The notes: generated from the letters alone by a model not told the origin. A DNA stretch of 37,500 bases from Glandiceps talaboti (GCF_964340395.1 NC_135569.1:1330342-1367841); one strand, 5' to 3'; positions 18,501 through 29,860 are shown, numbered from the stretch's first letter. Made by a program: numbers and translations.

Positions 18501-19545
18501 TGAAGTGAAGTGAAAATTTCATTTAATGCTCAAAGTTTAGTGGACACTTTTTAGATTTTATAAAACTCATTTGTCTCAATTTTCTTCACATTTGCAATCA
18601 GTTATCAGGTTAAGAAAGTCATTTAAGTTGTCCATAGACCCTCCACCCACTGAGTTGTTCAGGGGACAAAAATATTGACTGGAAAGTGAAATTGTCCAAT
18701 GTTTTTGTGAAGTGTTTTGTTTTATTTGGCCTTGTAGGTATACAATGGCAGATGTTCCATGGCAAGCCAAAAGGTCTAACAGAATCAGAAGAAAGAATTG
18801 GTTTTCTTTTGTAACAAAGCATATGACCTCAGTTTGTAATATAAAACACAAGGCTACGCAAAATTGCATGGGATTTCTTTTATTGTCACTTTGTTATGTT
18901 TTCTTTCATTCTTTTGTTGTCTTTTTACACAGCAAAAATTATTTTTGATAAGTTTAAGGTCACACACAATTTTATAAAACATCTCCTTTTGATGTAATTC
19001 TAAGACATCGGTTGAAGGATAGTGCATCGATGACAATGGAAAGGCTGATGACTTCCAAAAAAAAACGTGACATTGGCAGCGATCAATCTTATATGAACAA
19101 TCGCAGGTCAACGTCCTCAATATTCAAATTTCCTCACCATATGTCAATCATTTTGGGGAAATCCAATCAAATGATGAGATTTCTGAGAAATACTCTCAGA
19201 GATTTTAAACATTAATGATTTGGTTCACTTTTTTAGAGTTATTTCTAAACAACGTTCAAATATTTTCTTTTTTCTGTTGTTATTTAAGTCCAAGGTTTTT
19301 GTACGATTTCAAATTATCATCGATGAGAACCGATATTGAATTCAAAACTCTCAACAATGCTTGTATTTCTCCATGATCTAATCAATCAACTTCACTTTCT
19401 TTTTGCAATATTTCGATTTAGACAACTATTGAATCCATATGTTGTGTCCATATGTTATCAGTAGTTTTCAAAAACCTCACTCATGAACTGCATGATTGAT
19501 CTCCAACTGATTTGTAATAAGCCCTATACCTTGTACGTTTAATAC
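18501..19545. other. No supported gene
   Basis: A pyrimidine-rich acceptor-like sequence at 18718-18737 (ATTTGGCCTTGTAG) is followed by a short open frame (IQWQMFHGKPKGLTESEERI, then a stop). With no partner exon I do not call it. Other open frames look random. Confidence 0.4.
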
Positions 19546-19840
19546 TGAATGTAGTGTTAACATTTTCAGCACACAATTCTTTAAGTACTGACAATAGCAT
19601 TGACATTTTCAGCACACATTTCTTTAATTACTGAGTAATTTGGTATTTTCAGCACACAATTCTTTAAGTACTGAGTAATTTGGTATTTTCAGCACACATT
19701 TCTTTACTGTGATATTTTCAATAGACATTTCTTTTAGTAATGTGTAAATCGTTGTGTTTTCAGCTCACATTTCATGAAGTACTGAGACTGACTGTAGTGT
19801 TTATATTTTGAGTACGCCTTTCCTTGTGTCTGTAATGCTA
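19546..19840. repeat. Degenerate ~45-bp tandem repeat, ~6 copies
   Basis: 'attttcagcacacattt' or 'attttcagcacacaatt', followed by 'ctttaagtactgagtaattt', recurs from 19562 to about 19790 with increasing divergence at both ends. Confidence 0.85.
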
Positions 19841-20299
19841 AATATTTTGACACAAGGTGTAACAAATTTTGGCAAAATCCATTAATAATTTTACGCTAAG
19901 GCCTTAAAAAATTTATTTAGTTCTGGTTACTCGACCCCACATAGTTTTTCACTGCCAATCCTTAACATTTTTTTACCTATTCGAGAAAAAATAAAATGAA
20001 ATTGTGAAGTATGATGTCTCGGGAGAAATAGTAGATGTGGAAACTGACATCAACTTAAAAAGTCAATATAAAACTGTTCTTCCAATCTGTAATGGCTGTA
20101 CATCTGATGAGAAGAAACCAATAACACAGAGACCATATGGAAAACAACGGAAAACATAACTACCTGAACTAGACTCTCACTCATACATGAAATTTTTAGC
20201 TCCGCTGTCAGCGAAAGCTGAAAGCGTAGCTTTAGGTATAGGTGGGTATTGAGGTATAGAGAGTAGAGTGAATCATAGGTGTCCGTCAAACTTTTATAT

Positions 20300-20600
20300 T
20301 TTTACTATCTACTCCATAAGTGACAGTCGGAATTCTTCGATATTTGGTGTGCATGTTCCCTGGGGGGAGGCTATTCAGATTTGTTCATGCCAAGTTGATC
20401 TGTGCCATTTTCAATTTTTTATGATTTTTTTTCATAAAATGTCATTTTCATCAACTCCTTGAAAACCTCTTATTAGATTGCTTTGATATCTGGTGTGTTG
20501 ATGCGCAGGGGGTAGCTTACTCAGATTTGTTAATTTCAAGTCAGCACATCCTCATTTTTATTTTTTATGATTTTTTTTTTGTAATTTGAAAAAAAAATGA
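20300..20600. repeat. Two-copy ~150-bp tandem duplication
   Basis: 'cgatatttggtgtgcatgtt' to 'tttttatgattttttttc' (about 20337-20430) is repeated as 'tgatatctggtgtgttgatg' to 'tttttatgatttttttttt' (about 20484-20580), with the shared core 'ctcagatttgtt' or 'attcagatttgtt'. It lies inside the DNA that splits MITE copy A. Confidence 0.7.
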
Positions 20601-20957
20601 ATATGTTAATGAACATAATGACCGACGCCATATTGGAAATCAGTCGACGAGACTTTAAGTAAACTGCCACTTTTCAAAAGACACTATTGACGTCAAACAA
20701 GTAATGTAATATGTGCTATAGTCATAATTCTACGCATTGGGCGCCCAAATGACAAGCGTTTGTTCGAAACAGGGTTGTAAACTTCAAATCCAATTCTGCA
20801 CCCTTCTACATAATCAGCCAGTCCGCAACATCCTCATTTGCATACTCTATCCTGATTCGACCAGAAGCTGAAGGTGACCTCATTCGACCAAGCGATTTTC
20901 CACAGCAAGTATCTTGAGTATCAACACAGGACGTTCTTAGTACTCACTAAAATCACA

Positions 20958-21170
20958 CTTCAGACCACAGGGGCGTGTATTATTGCTTAGATTTCCGTTT
21001 TCTTAGGAAAATATCATACGAATCTTGCTGCTACAAATGTATCGATCTATAGTACTACGTATACTATAAATATACAGGTAGGAATATATATTCAAAAGGT
21101 TGTTATATTTAGTCTGTAGACCTGGAAAACTAACAATCTATGCAATATTACACGCCCCTGTGCTTCAGAC
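20958..21170. mobile_element. 197-bp hAT-type MITE with 8-bp target-site duplication
   Basis: CTTCAGAC at 20958-20965 and again at 21163-21170 exactly brackets an element (20966-21162) with terminal inverted repeats CACAGGGGCGTGTATTATTGC and GCAATATTACACGCCCCTGTG. An 8-bp duplication and CAGGGG-containing termini are hallmarks of hAT transposons. The interior is too short to encode a transposase, so the element is non-autonomous. Confidence 0.88.
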
Positions 21171-21530
21171 CCACTATAAAAGTGTGATGTTTTCAGATAA
21201 CATGTAACTTGTGGTTAATTCTATATTGTCGTGCAATTTGGAATGACAGTGAACCAGAATTCAGACAACTTGCGTAAGGAAGGGCATGCCAGGCATGCGG
21301 TTGAAGTTTAAATATGGCCGACAGTTCACATGTAAAGTTAAACGACATGAACGTGTCTTGCCTTTCCAAAATGCAAATATTTGGCAAGTTAGAATAATCA
21401 AAATAATTACAACTTTAATTTGGCTTCAGACTTTGCATTATGTTTTGCGTATCTTTCCCCGTTTTACATGTAAATCCGAAAAGGTTCTCTCTCATCATGT
21501 CATCAGTGTCAGTGATCATACCGCGCGGGG

Positions 21531-21678
21531 TAGTCCTCGGGTGCACGAGTCTGTATTACCATGGAAGTAAAACCATGGTTCTACTTCCATGGTATTACTG
21601 ACTTGACTCTAAACACCGGAGGGGGAGGGACAATTGTCAGAATCGAGTCCCGAATTCCTCCGTATGCAAGCAGGACTA
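21531..21678. mobile_element. Small TIR element containing a 42-bp palindrome; relative of 35791-35898
   Basis: The right part ('gagggacaattgtcagaatc' through 'tgcaagcaggacta') is the reverse complement of much of 35791-35860. The left end starts TAGTCCT and the right end finishes AGGACTA. Inside, 21555-21596 is a palindrome with 19 of 21 base pairs matching; CCATGG occurs three times. That palindrome is absent from the 35.8-kb copy. Confidence 0.75.
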
Positions 21679-21866
21679 CGTGCGGGGCTGCTTTGAGTAC
21701 GAGCGAAGTGAGGCATGTTGAGGTATTTTGTTGAGAATTATAAATATTGCGAAATGTCAAGTACAAGGTTTAAATAAAATGGAATGATGAAAAAAATGGC
21801 AGAATCTGCTGACAGGCGCCGGTCACAAAAAACACTGTGAATTAAAATATCAGACGATGTACATGT

Positions 21867-22404
21867 ATGTATTAATCGCCGACAATCCACCCGTATGCAC
21901 GAGGGACTAACCCGGAAGCAAGTCGTTGTCAGCCATACGTTACAGTGGTAACATCGTCCGAGAAATCGCTGCGTTCAGAGTGTCATTATTCACAGAATTG
22001 TTGTTTTCGAGTGAAAACCCATATTGAATTGTATAACTGTAACTAATGAAGACATGTCAATTTATATTTTGAAAGTTGTATCGCTAGTTTGAGACGATTT
22101 TCTCACGTACTATAGTACTATCGAGGCTTACTTGGAAGTAGTAGGACCTTCCAGTTCATCGGGAAGTTTAGCCAGTCCGATAATTCTTTCTGGTTTAGTT
22201 TACAACACTTTTGATAACGCAGATTTTGTTGTTGTGATGAAAAGAAATTAAAAAAAGATCATTTCAACCATTTCGTTGTGTTTTCTTTGTGAAAGGTAAC
22301 CGAACATGAACGAGTGTTACCACTGTAACGTATGGCTGAGAATGACTCTCTTCCGGGTACTTGAGATTGTCGCCGTACGGAAACTAAGATGGCGATTAAT
22401 ACAT
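21867..22404. mobile_element. 538-bp inverted-repeat element (~100-bp arms)
   Basis: The left end ATGTATTAATCGCC (21867-21880) pairs with the right end GGCGATTAATACAT (22391-22404). Complementarity continues inward with 'acccggaag' and 'tcagccatacgttacagtgg' (left) against 'ccactgtaacgtatggctga' and 'cttccgggt' (right). The spacer of about 340 bp has no ORF of note. It is probably a foldback or MITE-type element. Confidence 0.85.
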
Positions 22405-23315
22405 TTCTTCCCTATATATATCTACCACAACTAGAACAAGTTGAATGTTGTTGACTTTGTAAATTTGTTAGAAAATTGAAATTCAAATTGCCTCAAAATT
22501 ATTTTAGATCCCTAGTTTATTTCATTCTTCATTAAACTTTTCCAGGGTTACAGCTGTAAGACACTGGAATTACTTATAGCCAACCTCAAAATCCTCTTTT
22601 TTTCTTTTTCTTGTGTGCATTTCCCAGTCATTTTTTTCTGAGATTTTGTGCAATTTTTCATAACAGTAGATTTTTGTTATAAAATGGTGACTATGGTATA
22701 AAAGTACAATACATTACCAACTTCTGTGTAAAATGTGTTTTATAGTGAGACATCATATGAAACCACTAACCACTTTATTGCATCGCTAAAACAAAACTGC
22801 ATAGTGACTCGAAGAGCTGAAGACCTGAACCACGTCTACATGTCACCAAAATAAAAAATTAAATAAAAAAAACAACAGCGGAGCTATTCTGACCGATAGG
22901 TCGCTTGTTATTTTTTTTAATCTACTTACCCCACCTATTCTAAGACTCAGCATAATCGGAAGCACATAATTATTTTTTTTAGGCCTAAATGATAATTATT
23001 AATTATTCATACAAATTTAAATAGAATTTAACCATGAGTTGTTTGCTTATAGGGTTTCCTTATTAAACTTATTGTATGAGAACTGTAGAAGTTCTACAAT
23101 ACTACCCCCTCTGTGTTGACTGGTGGTGTGAAACCTTTAAGCCAACACACAGCTGGTGACTTGACAAGGTTTAACTCTAGTGTTGGTCTTACGCACAGTG
23201 TCCTTTCACATGCTCAGTGGCCTCTCAAAATTTTCATTTGGACACCCAGTTCACAGAGACAATTTTACAAGTAAAAAGAAAATTGTAAAACTTGCTTGAA
23301 TATAAGGTTTCCACT

Positions 23316-23649
23316 AAGACCTAAAGAAGTAATTGTTTGGTTCCGGTTACCTGACCCAACCTAGCTTTTCACTGCCAACCCTGAACTTTTTTTATGTATT
23401 CGAGAAAAAAATAAAATCGGATGCGGAAACTGACATCAACTTAAAAAAAGACACTCAAAAACTGTTCTTCCAATCTGTAATGGCTGTACATCTGATAGGA
23501 AGAAATAAATAACACAGTAACCATTTGGAAAACAATGGAAAACCTGAACTATACACTCACACAGAAAAAAAATATAATAAAATAAAAAAATCTACCTACC
23601 CCACCAGGTCGGGTAACTGGAACCAAACAATTATTTTTTAAGGCCTTAA
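23316..23649. mobile_element. MITE copy B (complete, ~334 bp)
   Basis: The left end has TAATTGTTTGGTTCCGGTTA and the right end has TAACTGGAACCAAACAATTA, with flanking TAAGACCT and AAGGCCTTA sequences as outer inverted repeats. The interior is homologous to the left part of copy A at 19.9 kb. No coding capacity is seen. Confidence 0.88.
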
Positions 23650-25070
23650 TACAATTCTTTTTATTACAAGGCAAAGCGTTTGTTTTGCAGGTTTCAGATT
23701 CTAATGATAATTTTTTATGACAAGTACTCTGAGATTCAGTAGTAAATTAAAGTTAAAGAGAAGAAACAAGTCAAATGTTCACTGTTTGAATAAATTACAT
23801 CATAACATTGTTTATGAAACAAATAAAAAAATTGATATTGAAAATCATAAATTTAAAAGTTGAAAAACTTTTACGGAGATGTTTTTGCACTTAAGTATTA
23901 TAGGTACGATCTAAAATGTTGTTAAATTTGTAAACTGAGAAAAAAAATATTCAACGCATAAATTGAAAGTTACTAAATAAATGTCATGTTGGTTGGTACT
24001 GAAGTTTTTATAAAAAACAATCTGACATCAATTTATTAAAACAAAAATCAAAGGAAATTGTTTTCACTTTAAAAAGCAAATGAAGACACAGCTCTAGAAT
24101 ACTTCACGTGTAAAACTCCGGTGTTGTTTACTTTCCAAGCTCTCTACAATTTGGGGGGCGTGCTACTCCTGACACGCTTCACCATGGTTAGGAACCCACT
24201 GTGGTTTTCAGACATAATCTCCAAACAAAAGAACCCCTTTGAAAAAGCATGTTGTAGTATCAAGCAAAGGAAAATCCCACGTGAGAAAGATAGACTTTTC
24301 CCTCCTTTTTTATCATCCCCAGACAATGGCATCTCTCATTGAAACTCAAGGTTAGAACCCACTGAGAGCTTTTGTAGACACAAGCACTTTCACTTTCTTT
24401 TAGTCTGCTGTGTATATCTGCTGGTGATGGCAGACAACCTTCAGTGTTGTGTTTTCTAGTGTTGCTAACTTATTTGGCCTCGGTACAGCTCTCTCTTCTC
24501 TCTCTTCTCTCTCCAGCAGCTGTGTGTCTCATACATATGATGCTCACTGTTTATCTTTTGTTCTTACGACCAATCTTTTCACAAATATTTGAAATTTTTT
24601 AAAACTTCCGTCCAATTTTCTTTTACTTCTCATTCTGAAGGCTTTCATATTATATATTCATCAAAATTGTCCTTCACAATTGATAAAAAATCAAAATCTC
24701 AAAAAATATTCCAGAGTCATGAAGTATTCAATTTTCCCCCAATTTCAAGGATAACTTCAAACCAAAATATACACATTTTCTCTAAGGTGTTAATCCCATT
24801 TTTAGACAAAAGATATGATTTCATTATTAATTTTGAGGCATAAAGAATATAACTTTTGTATAATTATTTCACACTGTAGTAATTTTGGGTGAGTGATTTT
24901 ACTAGTTATATTATTACAGATATCATGTATCAACTTTGCAGACAGCTGCCGATGACATGTCGTTCAATGACCTTTATGGCTCACAGCAAAAATTAGGTCA
25001 CAACTTTTCACTCTAATATTGTCTGCATACCATTAACATATATCTCTTTTGTTGGATTGTTTATTTTCTT
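23650..25070. other. No supported gene
   Basis: AT-rich DNA. An open frame at 24121-24342 and its antisense shadow lack splice support, known domains and obvious bias. A short TCTCT-rich patch is at 24488-24515. Confidence 0.5.
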
Positions 25071-25075
25071 CTCTG

Positions 25076-25303
<228 letters not shown>

Positions 25304-25439
25304 TATACAGGTAATAAAATAAAGACAAATATTTATTTCATTAGGTGTAAATCAATACAACAACTTATAAATGTGATGTGGCATAAGTACCGTGTAGGTA
25401 AAAATGGAACCTGTGAGAAAATCTGTTTCTCCTAAAACT

Positions 25440-25860
25440 CTATGCACTACAGTACAATAAGCCAAAAATGTAAAAAAAAAATGTCTTTGCTCTCAAATTT
25501 ACATGTGCCAAAGTTAAATGGGTGCCAGAATGTGGAAAGTGTTTACCCCCATAAAATATGTATGCATCAAAATTAAATGTAACCAAAATGTAAGTCTTGC
25601 ACCTAAAACTATTACGAGCCAAAAGCCAAAATGTAAGTTTTGCTCCTAGAACTTTTGAAAGCCAAAATGAAATGGTGCCAAAATGTAAGTCTTGCACCTA
25701 GAACTTTTAAAAGCCAAAATAAAATGTAACCAAAATGTGAAAAATTGTCTTTCTTCAAATCAAAATTCATCTGTGGTAATGATTTTCAAGATTTCTGCTA
25801 AAATTTGTGTGCACCAAAATAAATACGTTGCCAGTATGTAAATCCTGATATTGCATTGTA
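25440..25860. repeat. Degenerate ~45-52 bp tandem repeat
   Basis: 'ccaaaatgtaagt(c/t)ttgc(a/t)cct' recurs near 25583, 25627 and 25677, with decayed relatives on both sides ('gccaaaaatgtaa', 'gtgccagaatgtgg', 'accaaaatgtga', 'gccagtatgtaa'). Confidence 0.8.
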
Positions 25861-26484
25861 TTCAGGGATGTTGCTAATTCCAGTTCTGCAGGAGGTCTAA
25901 CAACTTAAAGAAGATAACATACCCAAGGTTGTTAGAACAGATAAATAGATGCAATGCATATAAACCCGGATTGGTAATAAAGCCATCCCCACTGATTAAA
26001 AAATCTGTGGAGATTAGATCAAGTTTCTCTTAATCCATTAATTGAGGGATAAGGACAAATAGATCGATGTCTTATTTGAAGGAATTATAGACATGTAGAT
26101 TTTTAACAACTGAACTACATTTCTTGACAAAAATTAAATATGTTTGGTCAAAAGTTGATGAAAAGTTAACATTTCAGGAATAACCTCTTCAGTCAGAGCA
26201 AAAATCTTCACAATTCTGAAATAGTGTGGCAAATGTTGAATTTCAATCATATACTTCCATTTATGCACATTTTCAAAACTCACAAACTAAAATTCTGGAA
26301 AATTTTTTCAAACTTTTTGGTGGCTGTCAACTCATTAGATATTCATGAAATGGTTTTAGGATACAATTATGGAAATTTTTCCCATCAAGTCTACATTTTT
26401 ACATCAACTTGTGAAAATATTTGATCAATATTATTTAGTGATCGGGTAAATATTTGAAATCTAAAGAGAAAAGCTGTAATGTTA
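25861..26484. other. No gene seen
   Basis: AT-rich DNA with random-looking open frames only. Confidence 0.5.
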
Positions 26485-26673
26485 TACAACTGCCGACATC
26501 AGACCACGGACGAACGGAAGCTGTGTATTAAACAGAACCCCATTCTGTTTGAGTGCAAGTGTGGCATACTCAGGGCATTTGCATGAGTGCTTGTCGTGTT
26601 CTCTGTGGCCGTACTTTCATGAGTGTAGCGAGTGAAAGTGCAACAGAAAACACTGCAAGCACCCCTGAGCTAG
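26485..26673. repeat. Dispersed repeat plus hairpin bordering the 59-bp satellite
   Basis: 26494-26540 matches the 15,155 repeat. The hairpin arms are about 26569-26619 ('ctcaggg', 'gtgcttgtcgtgttctctgt', 'actttca') and 26633-26669 ('tgaaagtgcaacagaaaaca', 'ctgcaagcacccctgag'), with a 13-bp loop. The hairpin ends four bases before the first satellite unit. Confidence 0.8.
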
Positions 26674-27240
26674 TAATCACCAGTACGTACGTCATAATAC
26701 CACTAGTGTGTGCACACTAGCGCCAGTGCGGGTAATCACCAGTACATATGTCATAATGCCACTAGTGTGCGCACACTAGCACCAGTGCAAGTAATCACCA
26801 GTACATACGTCATAATACCACTAGTGTGCACACACTAGCGCCAGTGCGGGTAATCACCAGTACGTATGTCATAATGCCATTAGTGTGCGCACACTAGCTC
26901 CAGTGGAAGTAATCACCAGTACGTATGTCATAATGCCACTAGTGTGCGCACACTAGCGCCAATGCAGGTAATCACCGTTACGCATGTCATAACACCACAA
27001 GTGTGTGCACACTAGCTCCAGTGCAAGTAATCACCAGTACGTATGTCATAACACCACTAGTGTGTGCACACTAGCTCCAGTGCAAGTAATCACCAGTACG
27101 TATGTCATAATACCACTAGTGTGCGCACACTAGCTCCAGTGCAAGTAATCACCAGTACGTATGTCATAACACCACTAGTGTGTGCACACTAGCTCCAGTG
27201 CAAGTAATCACCAGTACGTATGTCATAACGCCACTAGAAT
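26674..27240. repeat. 59-bp satellite, 9.6 copies, with palindromic core
   Basis: 'taatcaccagtac' starts units at 26674, 26733, 26792, 26851, 26910, 26969, 27028, 27087, 27146 and 27205, all 59 bp apart; the unit at 26969 has one change. Each full unit contains CTAGTGTGCGCACACTAG, a perfect 18-bp palindrome, or its one-base variant with GTGTGTGC. The array ends in a partial unit followed by 'atttatttatttatttta'. The overall order (unique arm, hairpin, tandem core, TTTA simple repeat) recalls pearl/HINE-type Helitron derivatives of marine invertebrates, but that is only an architectural comparison. Confidence 0.95.
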
Positions 27241-27379
27241 TTATAATGTGATATTTATTTATTTATTTTAGTGATGATCACATGATGTCATACAAGCTCA
27301 ATAAATTAACGAAGACCAAAACCTCTGCCTCTCTCTCTCTCTAAACAAGCATTTATAAGTGCTACATCAGCATGTTTAT

Positions 27380-27690
27380 ATATGATGTAAACTGTGATGA
27401 AAATTGTAGCGGTCACACCACTACGATCAATACAATGTCAAAACATGGTAAACATATTAAATACAAACACAGAAAACCAACATTGTAACTCACATTAGCA
27501 GTAAAATTTTAATCAACTTATCAACATCTCAATAGTAAATACAGAACCTATCATTGGAGGTGTGAAAGTTTTCTAAATTTGTGTTGGTTAGAAGTGCAAA
27601 ATTGAAGTTTCAGCTATCGCATTGATGCCAGACCTCCTACCCCCCCCCCCCCCCCCCCATAACGAAGGAAGTTTGTCCAATCATTACTGA
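27380..27690. repeat. Dispersed repeat family, copy 2 (with poly-C tract)
   Basis: Related to 12160-12470 in the same orientation, including 'aaattgtagcggtcaca', 'cttatcaac', 'gtgtgaaagtttt', 'ggttagaagtg' and a poly-C tract at about 27640-27658. Confidence 0.8.
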
Positions 27691-28280
27691 CTGCCTGTTA
27701 ATAAAAATATAGTAGAAATGGTTAGAGGTCAGAGACCTGTCAATAGCCAACTTTGAATTAAAACTGTGTATGCATACTGGGATTGTGTATAGATTTGATA
27801 ATACCACTTCCAAAGTTCCACAGGTGTTTGACCAGGGTTTGCCACTAAATATACATTACATGGTTGGGAAAGTTTTACAATATGTCACTCCCAAGCAACT
27901 AGGGTTAATGAACCTTCCTGATAAAATCAATGTTGAATCATCAATGTAACTTGTTAATGTTTGCATTTTAAATCTATAATCCTGTTTGACTGATTAGTCA
28001 GTTTTATCTCCATATTGAAAATATTATGTTATCTGTATAAGAGTATTGAATAACAAGGAAATATTGTGTGAACTGTACCTTGAATTTGTTGTTGTCTACC
28101 GTTCATTGTTACTAATATGGTTAATTTATGTCTGTGTATCTGAGCAAGATCAGTACAAGTATCTATGTGTTGTAGTACTTAGTTGTTGTTCAATGTTGAA
28201 TTAAAATCACCACAGGTATCATGCAATGAATATGTCATTGTACAATGTAGTAATTAATCTTTCAGTTTTGTTTTCTGTAG
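27691..28280. other. No gene seen; ends in a strong acceptor-like tract
   Basis: AT-rich DNA. The last bases, TTTTGTTTTCTGTAG, form a good 3' splice site for the candidate exon at 28281. Confidence 0.5.
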
Positions 28281-28333
28281 AGTATGGGAAACTGTAACTA
28301 GAGAGAACTGGTCAAACACATCCTCATACATAT
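28281..28333 (+). CDS. Weak candidate exon next to the TACA microsatellite
   Basis: A strong acceptor (TTTTGTTTTCTGTAG, ending 28280) opens a frame beginning with one base of a split codon, then VWETVTRENWSNTSSYI. It runs into the microsatellite, where a poor donor (ATAT|GTACAT, 28334) would leave one base (T). That phase fits the candidate terminal exon at 30902. The peptide is protein-like but short, the donor is weak, and phase agreement alone has a one-in-three chance. Confidence 0.25.
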
Positions 28334-28790
28334 GTACATACATACATACATACATACATACATACATACATACATACATACATACATACATACATACATA
28401 CATACATACATACATACATACATACATACATACATACATACATACATACATACATACACACACATACATACATACATACATACATACATACATACATACA
28501 TACATACATACATACATACATAGTATACATAGTATACATACATACATACATACATACATACATACATACATACATACATACATACATACATACATACATA
28601 GTATACATACATACATACATACATACATACATACATACATACATACATACATACATACATACATACACACACATACATACATACATACATACATACATAC
28701 ATACATACATACATAGTATACATAGTATACATACATACATACATACATACATACATACATACATACATACATACATACATACATACAATG

Positions 28791-28830
<40 letters not shown>
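28326..28830. repeat. (TACA)n microsatellite with internal duplication, ending in (CA)n
   Basis: About 470 bp of ACAT repeats have recurring interruptions: 'cacacacata' near 28456 and 28665, 'tagtatacatagtatac' at 28521 and 28714, and one 'tagtatac' near 28599. The repeated order of interruptions shows that blocks of roughly 200 bp were duplicated. CA repeats fill 28800-28829. The MYVCMYVC-type frames are artefacts. Confidence 0.97.
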
Positions 28831-28831
<1 letters not shown>

Positions 28832-29787
28832 AATAATTGCATCACACAAATCTGAATTAGTGTTTATATGAATGTTTATTGTTTGACAACAAACGTCTTA
28901 GAAACATAAAATTGAAAACACTACTCCACAAATAATTGAAATGCTTTAATGAGTACTGGTTTGGAACAGAAAGGAAGCTTTCCAAAAGCAACCCCGAATA
29001 AAAAAAGAACTTGCCATGCTTTGCAAAGCTTTAAATTCCCCCCTCTCTACTCATACCATGCTCTTGCCTGTTACAAAATATCGTTTGCAACATTTATTCT
29101 CAGATTTTTACTTTTTTGTGTACAGTTTTTACTCCATGCAAGCAATTCCATGGTTTGGTTGTATTCAGTAGTTTGCTTAGAAAAAAAATATCACGTTCAA
29201 AAAGTCTGAAATTTTTTTTCTGAATCTTTTAAATTGGTTGTAGTCTTTAGCAACAAGTAGTATATTTAGTTAGGTACATGTATCAGATGTTGTCGTAGTT
29301 CTGAATGTTACTTTTCATGTCGTTGGTCGTGTATAGAATTAAACTTCTGTTTTAAACACAAATTTGGAAATTATTGTCTGAAATTTTTGGCTACATATTT
29401 TGTCAATAGTTTGACCCATTATTGAAACTACTGACCTTACGAACAGGAGGTCATAGGTCATAGGTGTCAAGAAGTTTGGTTATATGTTTTGACTGTTGGG
29501 TACATCTATTGACAAAGACTGAAATTTGCAGTTGAAAATTTCAAGTAATAATTTTCAAGTTTGTGTTTGGATCAAATGTTTAATGTACTTATTGGATTAC
29601 CAACACAGATGAATTTTCATTTAGTTGGTCCCATGTTATATCTTTTTGCAAACTAACAAAGCACATGGCCAGGCAAGAACAGGGAGTGTGTTCTACCCCT
29701 ATCTACAATCTAAAACTGAGTGCAAGCCAAGACTCGCTTTGCTACCAAAACTGCTACAATTTATACAACTCTCCTATGCAAATGTGG
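28831..29787. other. No supported gene
   Basis: AT-rich DNA with chance open frames (for example 28949-29209 and 29625-29828) lacking splice or domain support. Confidence 0.5.
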
Positions 29788-29860
29788 TGATGATGTCACA
29801 TTTTGCTGATGATGTCACACTTTGCTGATGATGTCATACTTTGTTGATGACATCACACAC
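29788..29860. repeat. 19-bp tandem repeat carrying TGATGTCA motifs
   Basis: 'tgatgatgtcacactttgc' and close variants start at 29788, 29807, 29826 and 29845. Each has TGATGTCA or TGACATCA, one base from the CRE/ATF palindrome TGACGTCA. Whether this matters for regulation is unknown. Confidence 0.9.

Larger units (their letters stand above)
19897..22987. mobile_element. MITE copy A, split by ~2.7 kb of inserted DNA
   Basis: The 19897-20190 part starts TAAGGCCTTAAAAAAT and matches copy B (23316-23649) throughout: 'ttcactgccaa', 'tattcgagaaaaaa', 'gaaactgacatcaactta', 'ctgttcttccaatctgtaat' and 'ggctgtacatctgat' appear in the same order. The matching right end ('aatctacttaccccacc', 'ataattattttttttaggccta') is not found until 22905-22987. 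The intervening DNA starts near 'agctccgctgt' (about 20202-20212) and ends near 'acagcggagct' (about 22875-22885), an 11-bp inverted pair. This suggests an inserted DNA element or composite. The right end is more diverged than the left. Confidence 0.6.

Noticed and set aside
18738-18810. Open frame after the acceptor-like TTGGCCTTGTAG
   Set aside because: No partner exon, and two alternative frames look equally plausible.
21286-21570. 94-codon plus-strand open frame
   Set aside because: It overlaps a TIR element, has no domain, and composition looks random.
24121-24342. Open frames on both strands at the same place
   Set aside because: Sense/antisense shadow pair without splice signals or recognisable motifs.
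28254-28849. Three overlapping ~180-codon minus-strand frames
   Set aside because: Microsatellite artefacts with MYVC repeats in all three frames.
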